A DNA stretch of 64,000 nucleotides, taken from Mesohalobacter salilacus. GTDB lineage: Bacteria > Bacteroidota > Bacteroidia > Flavobacteriales > Flavobacteriaceae. Under the pieces are notes generated by a model, which saw nothing but the letters and a program-made list of their open reading frames with translations, had not been told where the DNA came from and made no database searches. Positions 8,849-18,833 of this stretch are shown piece by piece. The first letter of the stretch is position 1. The number at the start of each line of letters is the position of its first letter. Both the position numbers and the translations under genes were made by a program. The stretch is from positions 1-64,000 of the forward strand of contig RRZV01000067.1 of NCBI GenBank assembly GCA_003931895.1, in the 5' to 3' direction.

Positions 8849-10048
8849 TTATTCCTCTATATTAAGCCTGTATTTGCCAGAATATACTGCAAAAAACAAG
8901 CCTAAATTATTATTGAAATTAATACCAATTAAGGTATTAAAATTCACCCAACCAATTTTATAATTGTATTTCTCGCTGTTAAAAACTTGCTCCGTTTTTT
9001 GAAACGGAATTTGATCTAAAACTTTAATGTTTTGGCTTGCCAAATAAATTTTTAGATAAAAATTATTAGTAAAGCTCAGATTAAGACTTTTAGATTTTTT
9101 ATAACTATAAGCATATTGGCTTTTTAAAGCTGAAACATCAGACAATACAGCACTTGCTGTAGGATCACCTCCTGCCCCTTTACCTAGATATAATTGCTGA
9201 TGAGCAAATTTAGCATCAATATGCACAGCATTAAATTCGTTTTCGACATTAAAATTAGCGTGTTGCGTATTCACTAAAAATGGTGCTACAAATCCAACAA
9301 CTTTATCATCGATATTTTGTGCAAAAGAAAAGAGCTTAAGTTTGCAATTAGACTGCCTTGCAAACTCTACATGTTCTGGCAAAATATGTCGGATACCGCA
9401 GTTAAAAACCACATCTGGCTGAGGACTCACCCCAAACGCATGTTTGAGCAAAATGATGAGTTTATATTTAGCATCAAAACCATCAACGTCTAAAGTCGGG
9501 TCAGACTCTGCATAGCCAAGCTCTTGAGCTTCTTTTAAAGCCTTGTCATAATTTAGACCCAAATTAGTTCTGCTTAAAATATAGTTTGTTGTGCCATTGC
9601 AAATCCCTTGAAATCCAAGTATTTGATCGCTTTTAAAATAATCTTCTAAAGTTCTAATAATAGGTATGCTGGCACATACTGAAGCTTCATATAAAAAAGA
9701 TGTGTGTTTTTTGTTTGAAATTTGAATAAGTTCATCAAGATGATGCGCAATCATTTTTTTATTAGCAGACACCACTTGTTTTCTTGAGTTTAAAGCTGTT
9801 TTTACAATGTTATAAGCTGCCGCTGCATCGTCAATTAGCTCTACTACGATATCTATTTCAGCATCTTCTAAAATATCAGAAGCTTTATAACTAAAATAAT
9901 TTACTGGTAGGTCTCGGGTTTTACCTTTAGTTTTTACGACTATGGTTTTAATTTTTGCATTGAGATTTGGACTTTCATTAACAGCTTCGTAAAATCCTTG
10001 TCCTACACAGCCATATCCAAAGAGCCCTATATTTAAGGTTTTATTCAT
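8849..10048 (-). CDS. hom: Homoserine dehydrogenase
   Basis: A 399-residue NAD(P)-dependent oxidoreductase that makes homoserine from aspartate semialdehyde. It has the Rossmann GYGCVG fingerprint near residues 11-16, the family block ICNGTTNYILS, and the catalytic/substrate region ELGYAESDPTLDVDGFDA. The last ~70 residues are divergent, AT-rich in coding, and do not look like a clear ACT domain, so feedback control may differ from two-domain enzymes. It is monofunctional (no aspartokinase). It is the last gene of metY-osmC-metX-hom, 35 bp after metX. Confidence 0.94.
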   Translation of the reverse strand: MNKTLNIGLFGYGCVGQGFYEAVNESPNLNAKIKTIVVKTKGKTRDLPVNYFSYKASDILEDAEIDIVVELIDDAAAAYNIVKTALNSRKQVVSANKKMIAHHLDELIQISNKKHTSFLYEASVCASIPIIRTLEDYFKSDQILGFQGICNGTTNYILSRTNLGLNYDKALKEAQELGYAESDPTLDVDGFDAKYKLIILLKHAFGVSPQPDVVFNCGIRHILPEHVEFARQSNCKLKLFSFAQNIDDKVVGFVAPFLVNTQHANFNVENEFNAVHIDAKFAHQQLYLGKGAGGDPTASAVLSDVSALKSQYAYSYKKSKSLNLSFTNNFYLKIYLASQNIKVLDQIPFQKTEQVFNSEKYNYKIGWVNFNTLIGINFNNNLGLFFAVYSGKYRLNIEE

Positions 10049-10083
10049 ATGTTTTATTTTTTTAATTCTAAACTATTGTGTTT

Positions 10084-11094
10084 TTATTTTATGTACCAAG
10101 ATGAAACTAAACGGTTTATTTTACTTCCTTCAACTAAAAATCCATCGTGTCCATAAATAGATTCAATTTCTATGTATGTTGCATCTTTAATATTTTCAGC
10201 CAAAAAAAACTGCTCCTCGGGTGTAAATAAAATATCAGACATGATACCAATACATAGTGTTTTAGCTGTTACCTGCTGAAGAGCTTGATAAGTAGAGTCA
10301 AATCCTCGTCCAAGATGATGGCTGTCCATACTTTTGGTTATAGCATAATAAGCATAAGGGCAAAAGCGTTTGACCAGCTTTTCCCCCTGATAACGTTGAT
10401 AACTTGAGGCTTTAAAATCGGTTTGCTTGGCTGGTGAAACTTCACTTTGAGTTTGGTTATAAATTTTTGAAGTTCGGTAGCTTAACAGTGCTATAGCACG
10501 TGCAGCTTTTAAGCCTAGCTTACCGCCATCTAACTTATTATCTTGAAAACTCTCGTCTGCTTCTAAAGCAAGACGTTGAGAGTCATTGAAAGCAATGCCC
10601 CAAGATGAATGAAACGCATTGGTAGCTATAACACATAATTTTTGAATTTGTTTTGGATAATGCACAGCCCAATGCAAAGCTTGTTGACCACCTAAAGAGG
10701 CTCCCAACAATAACTGAATTTTCTTAATGTTTAAGTGATTCATAACCAATTGATGTGCTTTAACCATATCAGCAATATTGACCAAAGGAAAATTTTTTCG
10801 CTGAAATTGTTTCGGCACTTCAGGTGATGACGCTCCAGTTGAACCATAACAAGAACCTAAAAAATTAACACAAACGATAAAATACTTTTCAGGATCTAAA
10901 AGTCTCCCTTGTCCAAACAAATCTGGCCACCATTGGTCAACATTTGAGTCAGCGGTTAAAGCATGACAAACCCAAATGACATTAGTTGCGTCAGTGTGGA
11001 GTTTGCCATAGGTCGTGTAAGCCAGCTTTAACTCTGGTAATACTTCACCACTTTCAAGCTTAAAAGATTTTTTGTATCTAAATATATTAGACAT
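10084..11094 (-). CDS. metX: Homoserine O-acetyltransferase
   Basis: A 336-residue alpha/beta-hydrolase that acetylates homoserine in methionine synthesis. The nucleophile elbow is GASLGGQQALHW (Ser), the acid is in SDILFTPEEQ, and the histidine in YGHDGFLVE; the MetX block NFLGSCYGSTGASSP is present. It supplies O-acetylhomoserine to MetY, encoded at the start of the same operon. Its start overlaps the OsmC gene by 8 bp. Acetyl- rather than succinyl-specificity is inferred from the family and the MetY partner. Confidence 0.94.
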   Translation of the reverse strand: MSNIFRYKKSFKLESGEVLPELKLAYTTYGKLHTDATNVIWVCHALTADSNVDQWWPDLFGQGRLLDPEKYFIVCVNFLGSCYGSTGASSPEVPKQFQRKNFPLVNIADMVKAHQLVMNHLNIKKIQLLLGASLGGQQALHWAVHYPKQIQKLCVIATNAFHSSWGIAFNDSQRLALEADESFQDNKLDGGKLGLKAARAIALLSYRTSKIYNQTQSEVSPAKQTDFKASSYQRYQGEKLVKRFCPYAYYAITKSMDSHHLGRGFDSTYQALQQVTAKTLCIGIMSDILFTPEEQFFLAENIKDATYIEIESIYGHDGFLVEGSKINRLVSSWYIK

Positions 11095-11548
11095 ATATTT
11101 TATCCTTTTTTGCAGTATTGATTTGATAATTTATTGGTGTTTTTTGACTTAGGTTATCACTTACTGGACATCTTTGTTTTACTTGATCTATTAAAAATTT
11201 GAGTTTTTCTTCAGAAACATTGGTGTTAAAGTTTATACTAACATTCAAAGATTGAAACCCCGCTCTACCGTCACTGCTCATTCCTAACAATTTTGATACA
11301 TTAATGTCACCCTTAATATTGATACTCAAATCATCTATTGTAATTCCTTGTTCTTTAGCCACTAAATTGATAACTACATTAAGGCAACCTGCGTATCCGG
11401 CCAAAATGTATTCGACTGGATTTGCGGCCAAGTCTTGACCTCCAAGTTGTTGTGGCTCGTCTATTAAAAAACTAAAATCTCGTGATTTCCCTTTATATAA
11501 TGTTGGGGTAATACTGGTTCCGTTGATTGAAAAGTTTGATATACTCAT
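11087..11548 (-). CDS. OsmC-family protein in the methionine operon
   Basis: A 153-residue protein of the OsmC/Ohr fold. The two redox cysteines of the family are present, one in the AGYAGCLNVV helix and one in KQRCPVSDN. Such proteins reduce organic or fatty-acid hydroperoxides, or have unknown thiol chemistry. It sits between metY and metX (11 bp after metY, 8-bp overlap with metX) and so is under the SAM-I riboswitch. The tight placement suggests a role linked to sulfur or redox handling during methionine synthesis, but this is inference. Confidence 0.9.
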   Translation of the reverse strand: MSISNFSINGTSITPTLYKGKSRDFSFLIDEPQQLGGQDLAANPVEYILAGYAGCLNVVINLVAKEQGITIDDLSINIKGDINVSKLLGMSSDGRAGFQSLNVSINFNTNVSEEKLKFLIDQVKQRCPVSDNLSQKTPINYQINTAKKDKIYV

Positions 11549-11559
11549 TTTTTTTGGTT

Positions 11560-12879
<1,320 letters not shown>

Positions 12880-12895
12880 TTAAATGAATTGAAAT

Positions 12896-12929
12896 AAAAA
12901 AGAGTTTGAGCAAGTGAAAGTTGCTCAAA
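12896..12929 (-). terminator. Intrinsic terminator-like hairpin in the metY leader
   Basis: Read on the minus strand, TTTGAGCAA (12929-12921) pairs with TTGCTCAAA (12913-12905) around a 7-nt loop, followed by CTC and a run of six T (12901-12896). It lies between the SAM-I aptamer and the metY start. Its position suggests a regulated leader terminator, but the ~140-nt gap to the aptamer is long. Confidence 0.7.
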
Positions 12930-13072
12930 ATGAGATGGGATGAGGCTAATTCAGTATTAGCAACACATTCGCATACAACAATAGCATGCAAAAAGGGAAA
13001 TGACTGATTTTAAATCAGAATAAGAATAGAAATTGGAAATAGAATCTTTAAAATACTTCATCGCTTAAAGGT

Positions 13073-13207
13073 TTTTATATTCTCTGAAAGCACTATCGCT
13101 CTCAGATCTGGAATTGGCACCGGTTTTCCAACACTGAAATACATCAGCACTTATAGTGGGTTGCCAGAGGGTCATTGAGCCAGTCTCTCACCTCGTTCTT
13201 TATAAAA
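13073..13207 (-). promoter_or_regulatory. SAM-I (S-box) riboswitch aptamer
   Basis: On the minus strand the conserved S-box core is present in order: AAGAACGAGG, then GAGACTGGCTCAATGA, then CTGGCAACC, and later CCGGTGCCAATTCC. Helix P1 pairs TTTTATA (13207-13201) with TATAAAA (13079-13073); P4 is an 8-bp hairpin CTGAGAGC/GCTTTCAG (with one G-U pair). S-adenosylmethionine binding to such aptamers shuts off methionine genes. The downstream operon metY-osmC-metX-hom is the expected target. Confidence 0.93.
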
Positions 13208-13234
13208 TTTGCGATTACTCACAAATTGGTGATA

Positions 13235-13267
13235 CAAACATAAGAATAATAAAATATCAATTCCAAA
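13235..13267 (-). promoter_or_regulatory. Promoter of the metY operon (TTTG-N21-TATGTTTG)
   Basis: Read on the minus strand, TTTG (13267-13264) and TATGTTTG (13242-13235) are 21 bp apart. The predicted transcript start near 13228 lies ~20 nt ahead of riboswitch helix P1, which is what a riboswitch leader needs. Confidence 0.75.
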
Positions 13268-13340
13268 TAAACTTTTGTTAAAGACAAAAATAATAGCTAA
13301 ATATTTTATTTCAGGTGATTTACCAAATAAAAAATCGCAT

Positions 13341-13348
13341 TATATTTG
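13341..13348 (+). promoter_or_regulatory. Candidate -7 box TATATTTG
   Basis: It matches TAnnTTTG 19 bp upstream of the lipoprotein start at 13368. No clear -33 element. Confidence 0.45.
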
Positions 13349-13367
13349 ACTCATAAAAAATGATACT

Positions 13368-13961
13368 ATGCTTAAAAATTTTATTTATTTACTAACACTT
13401 ACTTTACTTTTTTCCTGTGGTGTGCCCTATCAGATCAGTTCAGTAAAACTTAAAGACGGTTCCACTAAAACACTTCTTGTAAAACAAGATGAAGGCTTTT
13501 TATTAACTAAAGATAATTTTTCAGATAGTCCTGAAAAACTGCATTATTCTGAAATTGATTACGTCAAAAAGAAAAACAACCTTAATGAAGAGACTAAATT
13601 TAAGTTTTTTAAAGTTGCGGGTAAAAATCAATATTTACTTTTAGAAGAAGAAATCGTCGGTCCAGTAAGTTTGTATATTCAAACAACTGAAGGTACAAAT
13701 ACGGAATATGCAACAGGAATGACCTACAATTATACTTCAATAGGATATTATGTTAAGAAGGAACATAATAATGAAGTTATATTTTTGACATCAGATTCTG
13801 CTTTGAATTTTAAATTTACTGAAATAGGGCAGACTTTTTTTAGAGATTGTCCCGAATTAGTCCAAAAAATTGAAGATAAAGACTTTAGAAAAAAAGACGT
13901 TTACGAAGTTGTAAAATTTTACAATAAAAATTGTGCTGTAGGGGTCTCTTTAGCTAATTAA
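13368..13961 (+). CDS. Putative lipoprotein of unknown function
   Basis: A 197-residue exported protein. The N-terminus has a short positively charged region, a hydrophobic core and a lipobox-like LLFSC, so C17 is the likely lipidated residue. The rest is mostly polar with alternating strands (SSVKLKDGSTKTLLVKQ, KNQYLLLEEEIVGPVSLYIQ), consistent with a small beta-rich envelope protein. I do not recognise the family. It stands alone between the divergent met operon and the convergent pfkB gene, from which it is separated by 4 bp. Confidence 0.75.
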   Translation: MLKNFIYLLTLTLLFSCGVPYQISSVKLKDGSTKTLLVKQDEGFLLTKDNFSDSPEKLHYSEIDYVKKKNNLNEETKFKFFKVAGKNQYLLLEEEIVGPVSLYIQTTEGTNTEYATGMTYNYTSIGYYVKKEHNNEVIFLTSDSALNFKFTEIGQTFFRDCPELVQKIEDKDFRKKDVYEVVKFYNKNCAVGVSLAN

Positions 13962-13965
13962 TTCA

Positions 13966-14907
13966 TCAAAAAGTATCATAAAAGTCTTTCAAATCTTTTG
14001 GTAAACCTCCAATATTCTGAAGCTTGATAGCCGCTAACTTTAGTCCCAATTTTAAGCATTTCTCTTGACTTAAGCTCTTAGTGTACCCATATAAAAATCC
14101 AGACCAAAACGCATCGCCGGCACCTGTGGCATCTTTAACATATTTGATAGGCTGCGCAGCTAAATGAATGATTTTTCCATGTTTATCTAAGTATTTAACG
14201 CCTTGACTTCCTAAGGTTAAATAAATTCGATTTACACCGAGTTTGCTTTGGAAGTAGTCAAAAATTTCCTGGTGACTCAAAGATGTGTCAAGAAGCCGAT
14301 TAACATCATCCTCACTTATTTTTAATAAAGGGTTTAGCTGAAGATATTTCTGTATAACAGCAACTGCTTCGGCTTTATTTGACCAAATTTGTGGAGCATA
14401 ATTTAAATCTATACTCAGTTCGGCGCCAAAATTTTTAGCTTGTCTCGCCGCTTTTAAAATGGCCTCTTGTGCAGGTTGTTTTGATAATGCAAAACAAGTC
14501 GTGTGAAACACTTTGGTTTGTTGGAGCAATCTTTTTGTAAACTGACTTTCTTGGATATGATAATCCGCTGCTCGATACGGCATAAATTCTGGTGTTCCGG
14601 AAGTTTTAGACACGATAATGATCGAAGTCGGTAAAGTTTGATCTAGTCTTAAGTTTTCAATCGATAGCTTATTGGATTCGAATTCGTTTAAAATATACTT
14701 CCCTAAACCATCATGACCTATACTACCAACAAAACGAACATTCAGTTTAAGCGAATTCAAATTAAGAGCCACATTAGCCGGTGAACCGCCCAAAAAACGC
14801 TGAAAGTCTTCGGTTTCAGACAAAGAATGATTCATTTGCTGACCAATCATGTCGATTAAAATTTCACCTGTGCTGATGACGTCTATAGGTTTTTCAGTCC
14901 AATCCAT
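13966..14907 (-). CDS. PfkB-family carbohydrate kinase, putative fructokinase
   Basis: A ribokinase-fold sugar kinase of 313 residues from the chosen start. The PfkB signatures are present: GGSPANVALNLNSL near the N-terminus and DATGAGDAFWSGF near the C-terminus, holding the catalytic Asp and anion hole. The frame is open to 14964, but the 19 extra residues are odd and cysteine/histidine-rich; the ATG at 14907 gives the normal MDWTEKPIDVISTGEILID start. It overlaps the glycoside hydrolase end by 25 bp. Fructose as substrate is inferred from that partner; 2-keto-3-deoxygluconate or other sugars are possible. Confidence 0.85.
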   Translation of the reverse strand: MDWTEKPIDVISTGEILIDMIGQQMNHSLSETEDFQRFLGGSPANVALNLNSLKLNVRFVGSIGHDGLGKYILNEFESNKLSIENLRLDQTLPTSIIIVSKTSGTPEFMPYRAADYHIQESQFTKRLLQQTKVFHTTCFALSKQPAQEAILKAARQAKNFGAELSIDLNYAPQIWSNKAEAVAVIQKYLQLNPLLKISEDDVNRLLDTSLSHQEIFDYFQSKLGVNRIYLTLGSQGVKYLDKHGKIIHLAAQPIKYVKDATGAGDAFWSGFLYGYTKSLSQEKCLKLGLKLAAIKLQNIGGLPKDLKDFYDTF

Positions 14908-16064
14908 TGTTTTCCGTTTAAAAATTGTGTCAGCATCATTGTGGCAGCTGCACTCCAAGTGCAATATTTTACGCCGTTTGGCTCTTGCGTTTTAGAATCG
15001 AAATTTTCATAAAAGCCCCAATTGGCTTTGGCATTGAGTGTATTGATTTGCTCTAAAACAGCTTCGGCTTCTTTCTTTTCACCTTGAAGATAACAGCCTA
15101 TCCCATAAAACCCATTGACCATTGGCCAAGTGCCTCCATTATGAAATTGGTAAGGATAATTTCTGAATTCGTACTTACAGTTATTGGTTAATAAATCCCA
15201 GTCTTTGTCGTCTTTAGTAATGACCGGCCAAAAGGCAGGCAGACTTTTGAGAGACAAATCTTGTTTTAAGGTTTTGCAGTAGTTTAAAAGTTTATTCTGG
15301 TCTTGAGTTTGACCAATATCTAATATCAATACCAAGCTATTGGCAAAAGCATCAAACTGAGTTTGGTAACCCGCAGGTTCCAGGCTGGCCACCCAGTAAT
15401 CCATTTTATCTAATTGTTGATTGTAAGCATTGGGATGGTATACGTTTTCGGCATGATCGCGTTTTTTATAGTTAAGTTCAATTTTGTTTTGAATAGCATT
15501 ATATTTGGTTTGCAATTTCTGATCGTCTTCAAAATGCAGAACACATCGTATAGCCCAGAGTCGCAAAAGCTGGTCATAAAGAATAAAACCCTCAGTAGGA
15601 TATTCATCAGCCCAATTACCACTGCGAGGGACGTACATCAAATCACCGTTATTAAATTCCCAGGCTTGCATGAGTTTCAGGCATTTATCAATCGCAATTT
15701 TATGCGTCTTAAAAAATGTAGTGTCCTCAGTGACGTGCGCATATTGGCAAACCCCAATCACAAACCAGGCTAAAGTATCCACACGACCGGCCAAACCTCC
15801 AAAACTAACTTCTCCGGTTTCTACATCCACATTCGAAGGTATATTTCCAATCTCATGCTGATGTTTAGCTAAAGTTTCCAAAGTGGCTTTCATGGTCTTG
15901 ACCAGAGTCTTGTCACCGTCCAATAGTCCTGCCAGACCACAAATCACACCATCACGCGCCCAGATGCGTTTATAGTTAGCCACATCATTAATTGCTGCCA
16001 AAAAACCATTTGGAGATTGGGCTTTTTGGAGTAGTGATTTGGCTTGTTGGTAGGCTAGATTCAT
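14883..16064 (-). CDS. (alpha/alpha)6-barrel glycoside hydrolase, putative GH100-like invertase
   Basis: A 393-residue soluble protein without signal peptide. Segments IWARDGVICGLAGLLDGD, a tryptophan-rich central region and YQFHNGGTWPMVNGFYGIGCYL resemble neutral invertases of family GH100 and related glucosidases of the amylo-1,6-glucosidase clan. Coupling with a PfkB kinase just downstream would make a sucrose-splitting pair (glucose + fructose, fructose then phosphorylated). The alternative is a more general glucosidase or debranching-type enzyme. Family placement rests on motif resemblance only. Confidence 0.7.
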   Translation of the reverse strand: MNLAYQQAKSLLQKAQSPNGFLAAINDVANYKRIWARDGVICGLAGLLDGDKTLVKTMKATLETLAKHQHEIGNIPSNVDVETGEVSFGGLAGRVDTLAWFVIGVCQYAHVTEDTTFFKTHKIAIDKCLKLMQAWEFNNGDLMYVPRSGNWADEYPTEGFILYDQLLRLWAIRCVLHFEDDQKLQTKYNAIQNKIELNYKKRDHAENVYHPNAYNQQLDKMDYWVASLEPAGYQTQFDAFANSLVLILDIGQTQDQNKLLNYCKTLKQDLSLKSLPAFWPVITKDDKDWDLLTNNCKYEFRNYPYQFHNGGTWPMVNGFYGIGCYLQGEKKEAEAVLEQINTLNAKANWGFYENFDSKTQEPNGVKYCTWSAAATMMLTQFLNGKQWIGLKNL

Positions 16065-16163
16065 AATATTGTAAAAAAAGTTAAAATTACAAAATTCAGC
16101 CTGTACCTATAGATAAATTTCTTCTCAAATATTTAAATTAACTTTACTTTCCAAAAAGAACCC

Positions 16164-16171
16164 TATTTTTG
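16164..16171 (+). promoter_or_regulatory. Candidate -7 box TATTTTTG for the sprE-atp region
   Basis: It matches TAnnTTTG about 65 bp upstream of the sprE TTG start; it could drive sprE, bactofilin and atpZ. No clear -33 element. Confidence 0.4.
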
Positions 16172-16236
16172 TCAAAGGATTTTATAATAAATCACATAAT
16201 AACTTGTTATTCAACTGACGTCAATTTTTTAATAGT

Positions 16237-18831
16237 TTGAAATTTAAAATCAATAATTTTTTATTCTTAGTAATTCTCGCATTACTGGTTTCTGCATGTT
16301 CAACACAAAAAAATAAGTTTGTCAACCGCAATTGGCATGCTATGAATACTTATTACAACACCATTTATCACGGCAATTTAGCTATTGACAATGGCATTCA
16401 AACTGTTGAAGATGAATATCCCGAAAACTATTGGGACATCTTACCTGTTGAACGCATGCAAGAAAAGCCACCAACTCAAGATATTTTTGAAACTAAAACT
16501 CAAAAAAACGAAGCTAAAAATCCCGATTTTAAAAGAGCCGAAGAAAAAGCAGCTAAAGCTATTCAAAAACACTCTATGTATATTGCTGGAGAAGAATACA
16601 ACTACCAAATCGATGAGGCTTTTATACTTTTGGGTAAAGCCAGGTATTACAGCCATCGCTACATTCAAGCTAAAGATGCTTTCCGTTATGTGCTTAACCA
16701 CTACCCTGAAAGTAGCGGTATTGTAGATGCTAAAATTTGGATGGAGAAAGTGAATATGCGTCTCAATTATTACGAATTAGCTTTGCAAAACTTACTCAAA
16801 ATTCAATCTGAATATTCTGATTTAACTGAGGAAGAACAAACGCACCTCAATAGTATTTTGGCTGAAGCTCATATTCTGAATGACAATTACAGTCAGGCCA
16901 TTGAACCTTTAAATAAGGCAATATATTTCGCAAAAGATAATAATGAAAGAGGACGCTTTCTCTACATCAAAGCCCAACTTTTTGATGAGCTCAACCAGGT
17001 AGATAGTGCCAATTATACCTATCAAAAAGTGATTGAACTCAATCGTAAATCACCACGAGATTATATGATTCATGCCAAGTTAGAACAACTTAAAAATATA
17101 GATCAAGATACCGTAGACTATGCTTTTATGAAATCTCAATACGGCGAGCTAATAGAAAACCGTGAAAATAGACCCTTTTTAGATTTTATTTATTTTGATT
17201 TTGCCGAATACCATAACAGCCTTGATTCTATTGATTTAGCAGTCAATTATTATAATAAGTCTTTAGCCAAACAACCTCAAGATAAATATTTATACTCAAG
17301 AGATTATTTAAGGTTAGCCCAAATTTATTTTGATCGAAATAATTATAAAACAGCTGGAGCTTATTACGATAGCACCCTCACACATATTGACAAAAGTAAA
17401 CGCGAGTATAGACTAATTGCTAAAAAAAGAAAAAGCTTAGACGATGTAATCAAGTATGAAGGCATTGCTAATGAAAAAGATAGTATAATCAATTTGATTG
17501 AAATGGACAAAAAAGAACAGCTTGCCTATTTTAATGATTACATAGAAACTTTAAAAGAAGAAGCTCAAAGTGTTTTCGCTCAACAATCGGCTTCTCAAAA
17601 AGCATTAAACAATTCAAAATCAGCTTTTAAAAGTGGTAATGCAAAAGCACAAAATAGACTTAGTGCACCTAATGGAACTAATGGCGGAAGAAGTTCTTCT
17701 GGAGCAGCCAGTTTTTATTTTTATGATACCAATCAAGCCCAAAGAGGTTTACTCAACTTTAAACAAACTTGGGGAAATATTGAATTGGCCGACAATTGGA
17801 AATATGGCGGCAAGAGAAATACTAAATCTTCTGTAGAAGAAGAAAAACCAGAAGAGAATCCCTTTGAAAATGACCCAAAATACCAGCCTGAAACTTATAT
17901 TTCTCAAATACCTACAGATCAAAATATCATTGATAGCCTTTGGATAGACCGCAATTTTGCTTACTATCAACTTGGCGTTATTTACAAAGAGAAGTTTAAA
18001 GAGTACGACTTATCTAAAATCAGATTTGAAAATCTGCTCAACAGCAAGCCTGAAGAACGATTAATTTTGCCTAGTCTTTATAATTTGTACTTAATTGCAG
18101 AAGCTCAAAATAATAACTCTGCCAAAAACCAGTGGAAAAATAAAATAATAAACGATCATCCTGAAAGCGAATATGCGGCTTTATTATTAAACCCCCAACA
18201 ATTTAAAGATAGTGAAAACAACCCACAAAACATCTATGAACGTTTGTATAGATTGTATAAAAATCAACAATATGAATATGTCGTTCAACAAGCCGGGCAA
18301 TACGCTAAAAAATTAGTGGGAAGACCAATAGCCCCTAAATTTGAATTACTAAAAGCTTTCGCTATAGCAAAAATAGATGGTGCTGAAGCCTATAAAGAAG
18401 CTTTAAATTATGTCGCTTTAACCTATCCGCAGTCAGATGAAGGTAAATTTGCTCAAAAACGCTATAATGACCTTAAACAAAAAGTAAGGTCACAAGAATT
18501 TAAACCTGATACAGACCAACAGATTTACAAATTAGTCTATCGTTTTGATAACCTAGAGGACCAAAAAACATTTAAGGCTGAACTTTTAAACGCTTTTGAA
18601 GCAAATGATTACAATTTTAAAGTTACTGACGAAGTCTACACTTCTAGTCAAAGTTTTACAGTTGTTCATGGACTAAAAAGCTTGCTTGGCGCGCAAGGCT
18701 TAGCAGAAATTTTAATTAAAGAAGAAGGGGTTTCCGAAGAAATTAATTATTTTGCAATTTCAAATGAAAATTATAGTATTCTTCAGATATACAAAAACTT
18801 AGACCAATATTTAAAACATTTAAACAAATAA
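16237..18831 (+). CDS. sprE: SprE/PorW-type TPR lipoprotein of the type IX secretion system
   Basis: An 864-residue outer-envelope lipoprotein. The signal peptide ends in LLVSACS (lipidated C21); after it NKFVNRNWHAMNTYYNT resembles the conserved start of SprE/PorW proteins. Many TPR-like helical pairs fill ~130-420 and ~560-760, with a low-complexity Ser/Gly/Asn stretch around 480-500. SprE/PorW is needed for type IX secretion and gliding in Flavobacterium johnsoniae and related bacteria. The start codon is TTG; no in-frame ATG would keep the signal peptide. The bactofilin gene follows after 2 bp. Confidence 0.88.
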   Translation: MKFKINNFLFLVILALLVSACSTQKNKFVNRNWHAMNTYYNTIYHGNLAIDNGIQTVEDEYPENYWDILPVERMQEKPPTQDIFETKTQKNEAKNPDFKRAEEKAAKAIQKHSMYIAGEEYNYQIDEAFILLGKARYYSHRYIQAKDAFRYVLNHYPESSGIVDAKIWMEKVNMRLNYYELALQNLLKIQSEYSDLTEEEQTHLNSILAEAHILNDNYSQAIEPLNKAIYFAKDNNERGRFLYIKAQLFDELNQVDSANYTYQKVIELNRKSPRDYMIHAKLEQLKNIDQDTVDYAFMKSQYGELIENRENRPFLDFIYFDFAEYHNSLDSIDLAVNYYNKSLAKQPQDKYLYSRDYLRLAQIYFDRNNYKTAGAYYDSTLTHIDKSKREYRLIAKKRKSLDDVIKYEGIANEKDSIINLIEMDKKEQLAYFNDYIETLKEEAQSVFAQQSASQKALNNSKSAFKSGNAKAQNRLSAPNGTNGGRSSSGAASFYFYDTNQAQRGLLNFKQTWGNIELADNWKYGGKRNTKSSVEEEKPEENPFENDPKYQPETYISQIPTDQNIIDSLWIDRNFAYYQLGVIYKEKFKEYDLSKIRFENLLNSKPEERLILPSLYNLYLIAEAQNNNSAKNQWKNKIINDHPESEYAALLLNPQQFKDSENNPQNIYERLYRLYKNQQYEYVVQQAGQYAKKLVGRPIAPKFELLKAFAIAKIDGAEAYKEALNYVALTYPQSDEGKFAQKRYNDLKQKVRSQEFKPDTDQQIYKLVYRFDNLEDQKTFKAELLNAFEANDYNFKVTDEVYTSSQSFTVVHGLKSLLGAQGLAEILIKEEGVSEEINYFAISNENYSILQIYKNLDQYLKHLNK

Positions 18832-18833
18832 AT

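Noticed and set aside
15414-15773. A 119-codon plus-strand open frame opposite the glycoside hydrolase
   Set aside because: Fully antisense to a gene with family motifs, no start signals and no protein features; treated as a shadow.
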